Shown here one piece after another: positions 43,483 through 52,796 of a stretch of 64,000 nucleotides of DNA. The stretch spans positions 1 through 64,000 of the forward strand of contig JADDMT010000111.1 of NCBI GenBank assembly GCA_021401465.1, read 5' to 3'. The stretch is from Teratosphaeria epicoccoides. Taxonomy: Eukaryota; Ascomycota; Dothideomycetes; Mycosphaerellales; Teratosphaeriaceae. The notes below the pieces were generated by a model, which saw only the letters and a program-made list of their open reading frames with translations, was not told where the DNA came from and ran no database searches. Numbering within the stretch: the stretch's first letter is position 1; the number at the start of each line of letters is the position of its first letter. Made by a program: the position numbers and the translations under genes.

Positions 43483-44397
43483 CTATAGCATGCCATCGTC
43501 TTCATCGTCACGATAACTACTACCGCCGAGTCCATTCTCGCGCTCCTCGGCTTCGCGATCCCTTCGAGATTCCTCCTTCGAGTGATTGATGCGCCTAAGT
43601 GTGCGGGTTAGTGTGCATCCGACCAGAACGACAAAAAAGGAACGAGCGGTGTACCTCAAGCCATCGATGACCCCGCCAACAAAACCTCGCACCTCAGCTA
43701 CTTCCATACCGCCAACACCGTTCAGCTTGACCCCAGCCCCGGCATCCAGGATCTTGAACCCCTTTCTGACTTTGCTCATGCGTACTTCTCGCAGATCTCT
43801 CAAGAGTCGCCTGATCACATCTGGCTCAACGAAGTCGTCGGCAGCATGAGTCAAAAGCAAATGACTTAGCTCTGACCAGTGATATGGCAACGCATCCTCC
43901 TGTGCTCTAGAAGTTGCCGAGTCTTTCATAAAAGGGTGCGATATCTCCAAGCTCTCATGCACCAGGTACGGGTCTCCGTCAAGTGGGGCATTTGAAGTGG
44001 GCTGTGACAGCCGGGGCGCGGGCGAGAAGAAGTCAGCCGTCCGTTCATCTGTCTCGAAGTCAAGTATGTGCTGCAACGCTCCCACGCTCAGCCACGGCGG
44101 CGGGCTGATATTCGCTCTTCTTTGCTTCTTCATGAGTAGCGCGAGCCACAATGGCAATGGGGTCGCAAAAGGAGGGTTCAGAGGTTGCGTGGGGCCCTGC
44201 GACAATAGCAGATCAGCAGGACGATCAGATCAAGATCCGCTGCGGCATTGCTTACACAGCAGCCATTGCTAGGGCGCACCTACACCTAGCAGCTCCAACC
44301 CCTCCAAGCGCTGTCGAGGTATGACTGTTACCAGTTCCATCTCGCAAAGGAAGCCGACTTCGTTCGGCGTGAGGCCGGGAGGGAGAGGGAGCGCCAT
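43483..44397 (-). CDS. PSF2: GINS complex subunit Psf2
   Basis: Subunit of the GINS tetramer, part of the CMG replicative helicase in the nucleus. Three exons: 44397-44284, 44196-43655 and 43594-43483, giving 255 residues. The first intron (44283-44197) joins MALPLPPGLTPNEVGFLCEM...LELLG to GPTQPLNPPFATPLPLWLAL, the standard Psf2 order. Other Psf2 blocks: LMKKQRRANISPPPWLS, ALPYHWSELSHLLLTHA, RRLLRDLREVRMSKVRKGF, and GGMEVAEVRGFVGGVIDG. The second intron (43654-43595, GTACAC...TTAG) is exactly 60 nt and has no in-frame stop, so unspliced mRNA would encode a 20-residue insertion near the C-terminus. The C-terminus is charged and ends DDEDDGML. Divergent from ALG10, with 228 bp between the start codons. 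Confidence 0.93.
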
Positions 44398-44625
44398 CTT
44401 GTATTGCTGTGCATCGCTCCGCACTAATGCTGTGCTCGAGGAGAAAAACAAACAGCCCACATAAAGGAGACAGAGTGCAGTCCTCAACGCGAAATCGACG
44501 CGCTTTCCTCGCACACTGACCAATCAGAGAGGCAGCTAGGACCAGCACTTACCTTTCTGGTACACCGCTCAGACCGCATCATCTTCCGCCCACTCACCTC
44601 TCACCGTCCCACCCAGTTCACCATC
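44398..44625. promoter_or_regulatory. Compact divergent promoter, psf2 / ALG10
   Basis: 228 bp separate start codons on opposite strands, so both promoters must overlap or abut here. No named site was assigned. Confidence 0.5.
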
Positions 44626-46461
44626 ATGGCGACCGCGGCCGCCGCACTTTTGCCAGTGCTATCAAGCTGGTTTCTTGCAGTCACCCGCACGGTCACTCAA
44701 CCCTATCTTGTAGGTTCTTCTGTTACCAACAGGTAAGGACCCTATATCTCATGCCATGTCCAGGACGAAGTCTTCCACGTCGTGCAAGCCCAACAATACT
44801 GTGCCGGCCGCTTCCACATCTGGGATCCAAAAATCACCACGCCGCCAGGCCTGTACGTTCTCTCGATCATTCCAGCATTTCGAGTGCAGTGGGTTCAGGG
44901 GCGAGAGGGTCGCTGGAGTCTTGCATTGCTTGGATGCGATTTGAGCGGGTTGCGGCTGGTCAACGCTGCCGGCCTTTTTGTCGTTCTGCTTCTGATCTGG
45001 CAAATCTACCGGCAGCGAGGTGCAAAGCTTCATGACGCGGTTTTCCAGCACAGTGCACTGAATGTGGCGCTCTTCCCACCGCTCTTCTTTTTCTCAGCGC
45101 TCTACTACACGGACGTGTGGTCGACTGCGTTTGTGCTGCTCTTCTACTCCTGCTTGCTGAGTGCTTACCGGGATGGCGCGAACCCTTTTCTTCGATACAT
45201 CACGCTCGTGACCGTCGGGGCAGCAAGTCTGTTGTTTCGACAAACGAACATCTTCTGGGTCTCCATCTTTCCAGCTGCAGTCGTGCTCGTCCATCAATTG
45301 GATCGAGGCCACCAGGCTGTGCGTTCGTCGATCAACAGGAAAATTGAAGGATTTGGCGGGACCTTTTACAGCGTGGCAAAGACGAGCTGGAGGTTTGGCG
45401 TTGTGTTCAACCTGCCCATACGGAATGCGAAGCTCGACGGTAAGCCGTAGACTCTCGTCCATGTTGCAACAAAGTCTGACTGTGCTTCAGACTACTTCAA
45501 AACCATTCTATCTATCGTCATTTGTCTTGCAAGGGTCGTGAATAATCCCAGGGTACTCTTTGACTTGATCATGGCTTTGTCGCCATTCGTAGCTTTGGCC
45601 AGCCTTTTTGGAGCCTTCGTTCTGTCTAACGGTGGCGTTGTCCTGGGCGATAAGTCGAACCACATTGCAACCATACATCTGCCGCAAATGCTTTACATCT
45701 GGCCGTTCCTGGCATTCTTCAGCTGGCCAATCATCTACCAGTACCTCGCCTTGCTACCATTCTCCTTGCTGGCAAGGTTGGGCAATTATGCCAGCTTGGA
45801 GACCATGCAGATATTCCGGCGGCGGACGCTCTTGCCGAAGCTCAGCATCATGCTTGGAGCAGTGGGCCTGGCTTGCGTGGTCGTCTACGCTAACACGATC
45901 GTCCATCCGTTCACCCTGGCTGACAACCGGCACTACGTCTTCTACGTCTTTCGATATCTGCTCAGGCCGTGGTGGGTACGCTACGCGGTCGCTCCCATCT
46001 ACTTCGGGACAGCTTGGGCGGCGATCGAGAATCTCGGTGGCGGCGCTCCATCCCCCAGTGCCCAACGATCTGGGACTAGTGGCCTTGCAGACCGTTTGCC
46101 TTTGCCTGATGGTGAGCACTCGGCGACTACCTCATTCGTGGTTATTTGGTTAGCGACTGCAGCGCTGTCGCTAATCACTGCGCCTCTCGTTGAGCCCAGA
46201 TACTTCATACTGCCGTGGATCTTCTGGAGGCTGCACGTCCCCATCTTGTCACCACCCGGCACATTGCGGCAGAATCGCACCAAGATGTTGGCGGATACAA
46301 AGAAGAGGTTGGAAAGCCAATCGTGGCTACACAATGATCACAGACTTTGGATTGAGACAGCATGGTTCCTGGCAGTGAATCTTGTCACTGGATACACGTT
46401 TCTCTGTCGGGGCTTTGTATGGAAACAAGAACCGAGTAAGGTGCAAAGATTCATGTGGTGA
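44626..46461 (+). CDS. ALG10: Alpha-1,2-glucosyltransferase ALG10 (Die2)
   Basis: Adds the third, terminal glucose from dolichyl-phosphate-glucose to the lipid-linked oligosaccharide in the ER lumen, the last step before N-glycan transfer. Exons 44626-44709, 44764-45439 and 45491-46461 (introns of 54 and 51 nt, both GT-AG), 576 residues. The first splice creates QPYL-DEVFHVVQAQQYC, the ALG10 signature containing the luminal acidic pair D-E. Next are WDPKITTPPGLYVLS and RLVNAAGLF. Many hydrophobic segments follow: LFPPLFFFSALYYTDVWSTA, AASLLFRQTNIFWVSIFP, HIATIHLPQMLYIWPFLAFF, HPFTLADNRHYVFYVFRYLL and PLVEPRYFILPWIFWRLH, as in this multi-pass family. The LADNRHYVFY and EPRYFILPW blocks are conserved in ALG10. 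It shares a short promoter with psf2. Confidence 0.93.
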
Positions 46462-46859
46462 GCTGGATGAAGCTCGTCCTGTCGGAGGTCATGACGCTGT
46501 AGCCTCTGCTTGCTGCCAGTTGCTTATAGAGCTCGGATATGTGGCTCTGCTTATCAATAAGCCAGCAAGTCAATAAACAATCACGCACGGGTATTTGTCT
46601 AGACACGAATGACGCCTCCTTGAGGTTGTTGACGGCTTGCTGGCGCGACTGACTTTTTGCCGACAGCAGTGACTGCTTTGCTGATACAGCATGATGCGAC
46701 GAGTTATTGATGGACTGATCCAATCATTGGAGTCAGCAACAGGGGCCAGTCTGTAGCCTGTGGTTATTGCTGACTGCTCGCAGGATAGATAAAGTCCGCA
46801 GCAGATGCCTTATATAATATCTTCCATCAACCAACTCATATCCGAGTCCCTAACCAACC
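46462..46859. other. Intergenic between ALG10 and the SprT-like gene
   Basis: 398 bp holding the ALG10 3' end and the promoter of the next gene, including a TATA-like box. Confidence 0.45.
46811..46817 (+). promoter_or_regulatory. TATA-like box upstream of the SprT-like gene
   Basis: TATATAA occurs 43 nt before the start codon at 46860. A good TATA box is uncommon in housekeeping promoters of filamentous fungi and is more often seen at regulated genes. Its short distance implies a very short leader or a start site close to the ATG; function is inferred from position only. Confidence 0.45.
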
Positions 46860-47963
46860 ATGGAATCAGACAGCGAAGACATGAAGGCATACAAATCATT
46901 CTCGTGGCAATGCGACTCCAGCACATCGTCGTCTAGCGAGTCGTTGGCCTCCCTGGACAAACTCAAAGAGACACATACTGATCGTAGATCTTCAAACACG
47001 ATCGTTGCCGAGCATCGGCAGGGAAAGCATTCGTACCATCCAAATTCTTCCTTGCGACAATTATCGCAGACGCACAGCGCCCATCGTATGATCAAGAATC
47101 TCTTCCGCCGCTCATTTCCGGCCCCACCAACCCCTGTGGGTGAGCGTGTGCTGCAAGCGCTGAAAGATCAGCCTTCATTCTGGGAAGCACATGCCTACGG
47201 AGGGACCGATTACAAGATCAACGAAGCGGAGCTGCGCAGGATCACTGATGTGGATAACCGCAGGACGGGTGCAAGTGACCTTTGGTACGTGACAACCGTT
47301 GGCCACTTCGGCTTCCGAAAGGCGCTTGAGCATCTTGCAGAACTGCAGGCCCAGCCCAGGACAATCGCACAAGAGGCTGCCCGGATGCGACTCAACGGAG
47401 CGTGGGATCATCCAGCCAGAGAGACGAATCCAGATCTCTACATAAAGATCGTGCACGACCTGGACCTTTTACTCTTCTCAGGCGAGCTCGAGGGTCGGCT
47501 GCTGGTCACATGGGAGGACAAGATCACACCCTTTTTGCACCCCGGCGTGCCTCCCGAGAAGCAGCCCCATCCTTACTTTCGACATCACGATGAACGTTGG
47601 CGAGATCCACTTCGCGGCTGGTGTAACCCGGCTGCGTTCAGGCTTTTTGGACTGCAGAAGGCTCACATTTGTCTAAACAAAGACTTGTACCTGAAGTGCG
47701 AGAAGAGGGTCATGTGGGGATTGATCATCTATGAGATGATTATGGCTTATGTCAATCTTGGTTGCGGGCATTTCGCCAATGATGAGCTGTTGAGAGGAGC
47801 CGAAGTCAATCGAGTGCGCAAAAAATGCCTGGAGCTGCTGGAGTTTGTGGACCTTGAGCTGGAAGACGTGCAAAATGGGTGGGTGGGCGGTACAAGCGAA
47901 GAAAGGAGGATGAGAGTGTCATCTAGTCCTGACACGATGTGGCATGGACGTGATGGCAGATAG
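46860..47963 (+). CDS. SprT-like domain protein lacking the HExxH motif
   Basis: Single exon, 367 residues. The first 95 residues are Ser/Thr-rich and disordered. The C-terminal half resembles SprT-type metalloprotease domains: hydrophobic strand-helix around DLYIKIVHDLDLLLFSGELE, then KAHICLNKDLYL and MWGLIIYEMIMAYVNLGCGH. In active SprT/Spartan proteins the last helix carries HExxH (for example a HEMIHAY-like motif); here the equivalent positions 291-295 read YEMIM, so both zinc-binding His are missing while the Glu and surrounding pattern are kept. If the assignment is right, the protein is a pseudo-protease. The assignment rests on pattern similarity alone, and a different helical fold is possible. 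The substrate or partner is unknown. Confidence 0.6.
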   Translation: MESDSEDMKAYKSFSWQCDSSTSSSSESLASLDKLKETHTDRRSSNTIVAEHRQGKHSYHPNSSLRQLSQTHSAHRMIKNLFRRSFPAPPTPVGERVLQALKDQPSFWEAHAYGGTDYKINEAELRRITDVDNRRTGASDLWYVTTVGHFGFRKALEHLAELQAQPRTIAQEAARMRLNGAWDHPARETNPDLYIKIVHDLDLLLFSGELEGRLLVTWEDKITPFLHPGVPPEKQPHPYFRHHDERWRDPLRGWCNPAAFRLFGLQKAHICLNKDLYLKCEKRVMWGLIIYEMIMAYVNLGCGHFANDELLRGAEVNRVRKKCLELLEFVDLELEDVQNGWVGGTSEERRMRVSSSPDTMWHGRDGR

Positions 47964-48584
47964 AATCGGTAACTCGATGGCTCATAGCTCATCCATTCCC
48001 TACTGCCAGCAGCGCGTGGTGGACGGCAGAATCGGCCCTTTAGACCATATCAAGACGCTTGGCGATGGTTTGTGAAGACACGTGGAATTTAGCTATGTAT
48101 ACGCCCACCGCGCTGCATCTGCATTATGTCCCGAAAATTGTGCGCTTCCCAAACAACTTCCGACCGCTTCAGACCACGTTAGAAGGCATGAACATATACG
48201 AGCTCAGTTGCTTGGTTGCGTCCTCCGCAAAGCACATTGAAGTCCATCAATTTCTGAACAAAGTTGGCTAGCTCAATGTTGCCCGTCACACGTCATCACC
48301 GCACAGACAGCAGTTCCTGTGCACGCGATCAGAACCTCAGTACCTGCACCTTGCTGAATCGTGCCTTCCTAAATAATTTTTCACCTGAACGAGATTTCGC
48401 TGTCCACTCCGTTTGATTCGAGATTCTTGCCGATCTTTCAGAGTCCGCCGAACTCGCCCACCCATCACCGCACTCGCGTCAATTCGACCAAGACCCCGCC
48501 TCGCGCAAACCTGCATTACGTCTGCGGTGACCTCTCTGCGTGCCGTTAACACAGGTCTTGGCCTGTCACTCACCGACCACTACC
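47964..48584. other. Intergenic upstream of the PP2C gene
   Basis: 621 bp between tandem genes; presumably the PP2C promoter. Nothing specific was recognised. Confidence 0.4.
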
Positions 48585-50688
48585 ATGGGTCAAACACTTT
48601 CGGAGCCTGTGGTTGACAAGGTAAGCTGTTCCGGTAGCTTGTGGCGGCGCCGCCGGCGCCGGCGGCAGTGAACTGCCGGTGATGGGTGTGTTTGGAAGAG
48701 GTCTGGTGGATCAGGCAAGAGTGCGGGCAAAAACACAACAAACACTGTCTTAAGAACAGGATGAGTTGGCACGCAGGCTGCTGACCACAAACTCACGCGC
48801 AGAAGTCGGACGAAGGGCAAGATGATCGCGTCCTATTTGGCGTCAGTGCCATGCAAGGCTGGCGTATATCCATGGAGGATGCACACGCCGCGGTGCTCGA
48901 CCTGCAGGCGCTGGAAGGAGACGAGAGACTGAAGCCGGCAGACAGTGACGTGCGAATATCATTCTTCGGTGTATACGACGGGCATGGCGGCGACAAGGTT
49001 GCGTTATACACTGGCGAGCATCTGCACAAGATTGTTGCAAAGCAGGAGTCTTTCAAGAAGAAGGACTTCGAGCAGGCACTTAAGGATGGCTTCTTGGCGA
49101 TCGACCGTGCGATTTTGAGTGGTACGTGGCCTACTTAGAGACCGTGCCGTCAATACAGCATCATGGTGCTGACGAATGATCTCGGCAGACCCGAAGTACG
49201 AAGAGGAAGTATCTGGATGCACGGCATCCGTCGGTATCATCACAAAAGACAAGATCTACGTTGTATGTTTGGACATTGGAAACAAACCGTGAGGCCTCAC
49301 AAGCGCTGACGGACATAGGGCAACTCTGGCGACTCGAGAAGTGTTCTTGGCATCAAGGGGCGTGCAAAACCCCTGTCCTTCGACCACAAGCCTCAGAATG
49401 AGGGCGAAAAGGCAAGAATATGCGCGGCGGGCGGATTCGTGGACTTTGGCAGAGTCAATGGCAATTTAGCACTCAGTCGAGCCATCGGCGATTTTGAGTT
49501 CAAAAAAAGCGCAGACCTGCCACCTGAACAACAGATCGTCACAGCTTTTCCCGACGTCACTGTTCATGAGATCACTGAGGACGATGAGTTCCTGGTCATT
49601 GCTTGCGATGGTATGATCTTCAATGAACCTTGTGGAGACGCTTGTACTAACCGTACAATCAGGTATCTGGGATTGTCAATCTTCACAAGCAGTCGTCGAG
49701 TTTGTCCGAAGAGGCATTGCGGCCAAACAAGAATTGCATTCGATCTGCGAAAACATGATGGACAATTGCCTGGCGAGCAATAGCGAGACTGGCGGTGTCG
49801 GCTGCGACAACATGACGATGATTATCGTTGCCTTGCTACAAGGCAAGACCAAGGCGGAGTGGTACACCACGGTTGCCGACCGAGTGGCGAATGGCGATGG
49901 GCCCTGTGCGCCTCCCGAGTATGGCAAGTCTTGATCCTTTTACCTTGCTCTCTCCTGTGCGCGTGCGAGAGGCACTAAGCTTAGTTTATGGGACATATGT
50001 ACGAGTGCCGAGCTTGTCTTCGCGCATGGGTGGAGACATTGCGTTGCATGTACTAACACCCTCGCAGCGGAGTTCAGAGGGCCCGGCATACATCACCGCT
50101 TCGACGACTCTCCTGATGACTACGAAATGGACATGGATCAAAGGTGAGACATTTGCCCTTTTCTTAACTCGTCGCGAAAGTGTTCATGGAGGCTCAATGT
50201 CGACATCGCACGGGACTAGATGACATGGAGAGGCTTGACGTAGCTGACCGCTCTCAAACAGAACTCGCCTGTTAGGTAACCCGAACTCAGGTAGCGGTGG
50301 CCGCATCATTCTTCTGGGGGATGGCACTGAGATCCACACAGGACACGACGATGACGGCGATGTAGACATGGAGGATCGAGGGGAGGCCGAGGAGCTCGAG
50401 GACAAAGATCTTGTTGAGCAAGTTCGGAAAGGCCAGGCAGACGCCACCGCAAGCAAGGTCGACGCGAACGTTGTGACAAATGGCAAGGATCGAGAAGAGA
50501 CTCCAGGCCCAGCTTCGACCTCTTTCGACCCGTCAGCGACCGTCAAGGGCATCAGAGCGGACTCGCCGGAAGACAAGAAGAAGGACGCAGCTGCAGACTC
50601 GACGCCTGCTGAACCAAAGATGCATGCTTTGGCGGAGAACGTTGACGACAAGACCACAAAGACTGTTGCGAATGATTCGTCAAAGTAG
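48585..50688 (+). CDS. PP2C-type Ser/Thr phosphatase Ptc2/Ptc3
   Basis: Metal-dependent phosphatase that inactivates stress MAP kinases and checkpoint kinases in yeast. Seven exons: 48585-48620, 48803-49121, 49189-49262, 49319-49610, 49663-49923, 50068-50143, 50262-50688, total 494 residues. The N-terminus MGQTLSEPV has a Gly2 suited to myristoylation. PP2C motifs: GVSAMQGWRISMEDAHAAV (metal Asp), FFGVYDGHGG (DGHGG), SGCTASVGII, NSGDSRSVLG, DHKPQNEGEKARI, ALSRAIGDFEFK, LVIACDGIWDCQSSQ, and VGCDNMTMIIVAL (metal Asp-Asn). Five introns are GT-AG; intron 49924-50067 has a GC donor (G/GCAAGT...GCAG with a TACTAAC branch) and joins CAPPEY to AEFRGPGI. The C-terminal tail is acidic (DGDVDMEDRGEAEELEDKD) and disordered. 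Confidence 0.94.
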
Positions 50689-51461
50689 AGCATTTTGTGG
50701 TCGGTTCGGGGCTACGTGGTGCAAGCATTGTTTTGTGACAGCAGGTGCAGATACTCAATACGCGTTTCAAGACGGGACGACAGCAGAACAAGACAATCAC
50801 ATGAATGATACCCTTTTGCGATGTGAATAAGGCGATCTGTATCGACGCTTCATCTCTCGCTGGGTATTTGACAGCTTCTGCCAGGGCGAAATTTCATGCG
50901 TACTGGACAACCACACTACATGTAGACGCAGCTGCAGAATCGCACTGCCTTCTGTGGGTACATCCTACGTCGCTGAGCCATTCCCATGCAGCGAGAGTAG
51001 GAGATACATAAAGTCTCGTGCTCGCATGACGTCCTGCCACCACGATTCCAACTTCCCATTCGACTGTCGTGCATACATATATGCAAGCTGCCATGGCCTG
51101 AGACCTGCTTTTCGACTGTCATCTGGGCACATGCAATCAGGTCGCTTTATGCTCTTGCATCATCTCAATGCGCCGAGGCTTTCCAAGTGGTGAGTGTGAC
51201 GAGGTCCGTAATGCCATTTCAGGTATCTTTACTAGTGTTTACCATTACCCTCACGTCATACCATACCTAGATAGGCTGGCGCGCGTCAATCAAGATTCTT
51301 AGCATAGGTACCTCTGTCAATGCGCTGGACTTTTGATAGACTTGAGCACATCTTGATCCATCAACTCGCGTGAGACCATCCAAGGTAAGGACCTTGGCAA
51401 GCACTTACACGTGTGTGCGTTGGAACACAATACCAAGCGCGGACAACACGAAGCTGCCGTG
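50689..51461. other. Intergenic between the PP2C gene and cytidylyltransferase gene
   Basis: 773 bp between tandem genes. The open frame of the next gene extends 51 nt upstream of its ATG with no other start. No other feature was recognised. Confidence 0.4.
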
Positions 51462-52796
51462 ATGCCTCCAAAACGCAAGAGACCGGGCACGGCGTCCAAG
51501 GAATCAGAGCCTTCGATACAACCTCCTGCCCATGATGGCTCTGCCGAAGGCACCGCAGGCACCGACCACGTAAATGAACAAGAAAGCAAAACCATCGACC
51601 CTCCTGCAAAGCGCACTAAAGGCAGCGCGACGGCGACCAAGAGCGACGAACTTGCTACATCGCCCTCGAAGCCTACATTTGGTCGACCGCGCGCTGCGAG
51701 CAAAACAGAGATGCCAGCGGATGGCCTGCCCAATGGTGCCGGCGAGAATGGCGAGGCTGGCACTATGCGAATGCCTCCGCCGCCTAAAGCCGGGTCTGTG
51801 GACCCAGTAGGCTACAAAACGAATCCGCCTCCTGAGGGACGGCCGGTCCGGGTGTATGCTGATGGAGTATTCGATATGTTCCATTTGGGTCACATGCGGG
51901 TTCTGCAGCAAGCCAAGATGGCGTTTCCAGACACGTATTTGATCGTAGGTGTGACTGGAGATACCGAAACGCATAAGAGGAAGGGATTGACGGTCATGAG
52001 CGGCAAGGAGCGGGCTGAGAGCTTGAGACATTGTCGGTGGGTCGACGAGGTTATCGAGGACTGCCCCTGGATCATTACTGTTGAATTCCTCGAGAAGCAC
52101 AAGATTGACTATGTTGCGCACGATGACCTGCCCTATGGCGCAAGTGAGGGTGACGATATTTACAACCCTATCAAAGAGAAGGGCATGTTCTTGGTCACGC
52201 AGCGAACGGAAGGCGTCAGCACAACAGGCATCATCACGAAAATCATTCGTGATTATGAGCAGTACATCAGACGACAACTTAAGAGAGGGTCGAGCCGGCA
52301 GGAACTGAATATCTCGTGGTTGAAGAAGAACGAGCTGGACATCAAACGGCACGTTGCAGAGCTTCGGGACAACATCAGGCAAAATTGGACCACTACGGGC
52401 CAGGAAGTCTCCAAAGAACTCCAGAAATTCTGGCAAAGTGCCAGCAGCCGACCATCATCTCCGGCTCCTTCACGCTCTGGGTCACTCCGGCAAGCAAATG
52501 GCGCAAAGTCTCCGTCGGGCAGAGACGGCACTCCTGGCAGAGAGGGCAAGAAGAACTTGAACGATTTCGCGGCTGGGTACGCCATGGGCCTCATTGGTGG
52601 AGTCAAAGGGTGGATGGAGGGAAGCAAGAGGCGAAACCTTTCCGAGGCTAGCAGGCCACCTAGTCCAGGCAACAGTGATGGCGAGAAGAATGCAGCAGAA
52701 GAGAAACCTAAGAGTAGGAGAGGGAGGCAATTGAAGCCGCATGATGCAGCGCAGGACAGGCCTAGTGAGCAATTGAAGGAGGAAATGGAACACTGA
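51462..52796 (+). CDS. PCT1: Choline-phosphate cytidylyltransferase
   Basis: Makes CDP-choline from CTP and phosphocholine, the rate-limiting step of the Kennedy pathway for phosphatidylcholine. Single exon, 444 residues from ATG 51462. A Lys/Pro-rich disordered N-terminus (MPPKRKRPGTASK, suited to nuclear targeting) precedes the catalytic domain: VRVYADGVFDMFHLGHMRVL (CTP-binding HxGH at residues 141-144), VGVTGDTETHKRKG, CRWVDEVIEDCPW, DYVAHDDLPY, and the RTEGVSTTGII signature from residue 248. An amphipathic Lys/Arg-rich helix (RRQLKRGSSRQELNISWLKK), membrane-sensing in the family, and a phosphorylatable Ser/Pro tail (SRPSSPAPSRSGS; SRPPSPGNSDGEK) follow. Confidence 0.95.
   Translation: MPPKRKRPGTASKESEPSIQPPAHDGSAEGTAGTDHVNEQESKTIDPPAKRTKGSATATKSDELATSPSKPTFGRPRAASKTEMPADGLPNGAGENGEAGTMRMPPPPKAGSVDPVGYKTNPPPEGRPVRVYADGVFDMFHLGHMRVLQQAKMAFPDTYLIVGVTGDTETHKRKGLTVMSGKERAESLRHCRWVDEVIEDCPWIITVEFLEKHKIDYVAHDDLPYGASEGDDIYNPIKEKGMFLVTQRTEGVSTTGIITKIIRDYEQYIRRQLKRGSSRQELNISWLKKNELDIKRHVAELRDNIRQNWTTTGQEVSKELQKFWQSASSRPSSPAPSRSGSLRQANGAKSPSGRDGTPGREGKKNLNDFAAGYAMGLIGGVKGWMEGSKRRNLSEASRPPSPGNSDGEKNAAEEKPKSRRGRQLKPHDAAQDRPSEQLKEEMEH

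Noticed and set aside
49623..49934. PP2C ending at PPEYGKS as the natural C-terminus
   Set aside because: A canonical GCAAGT donor, a TACTAAC branch and a following exon with conserved PP2C tail sequence argue that the stop lies in an intron.
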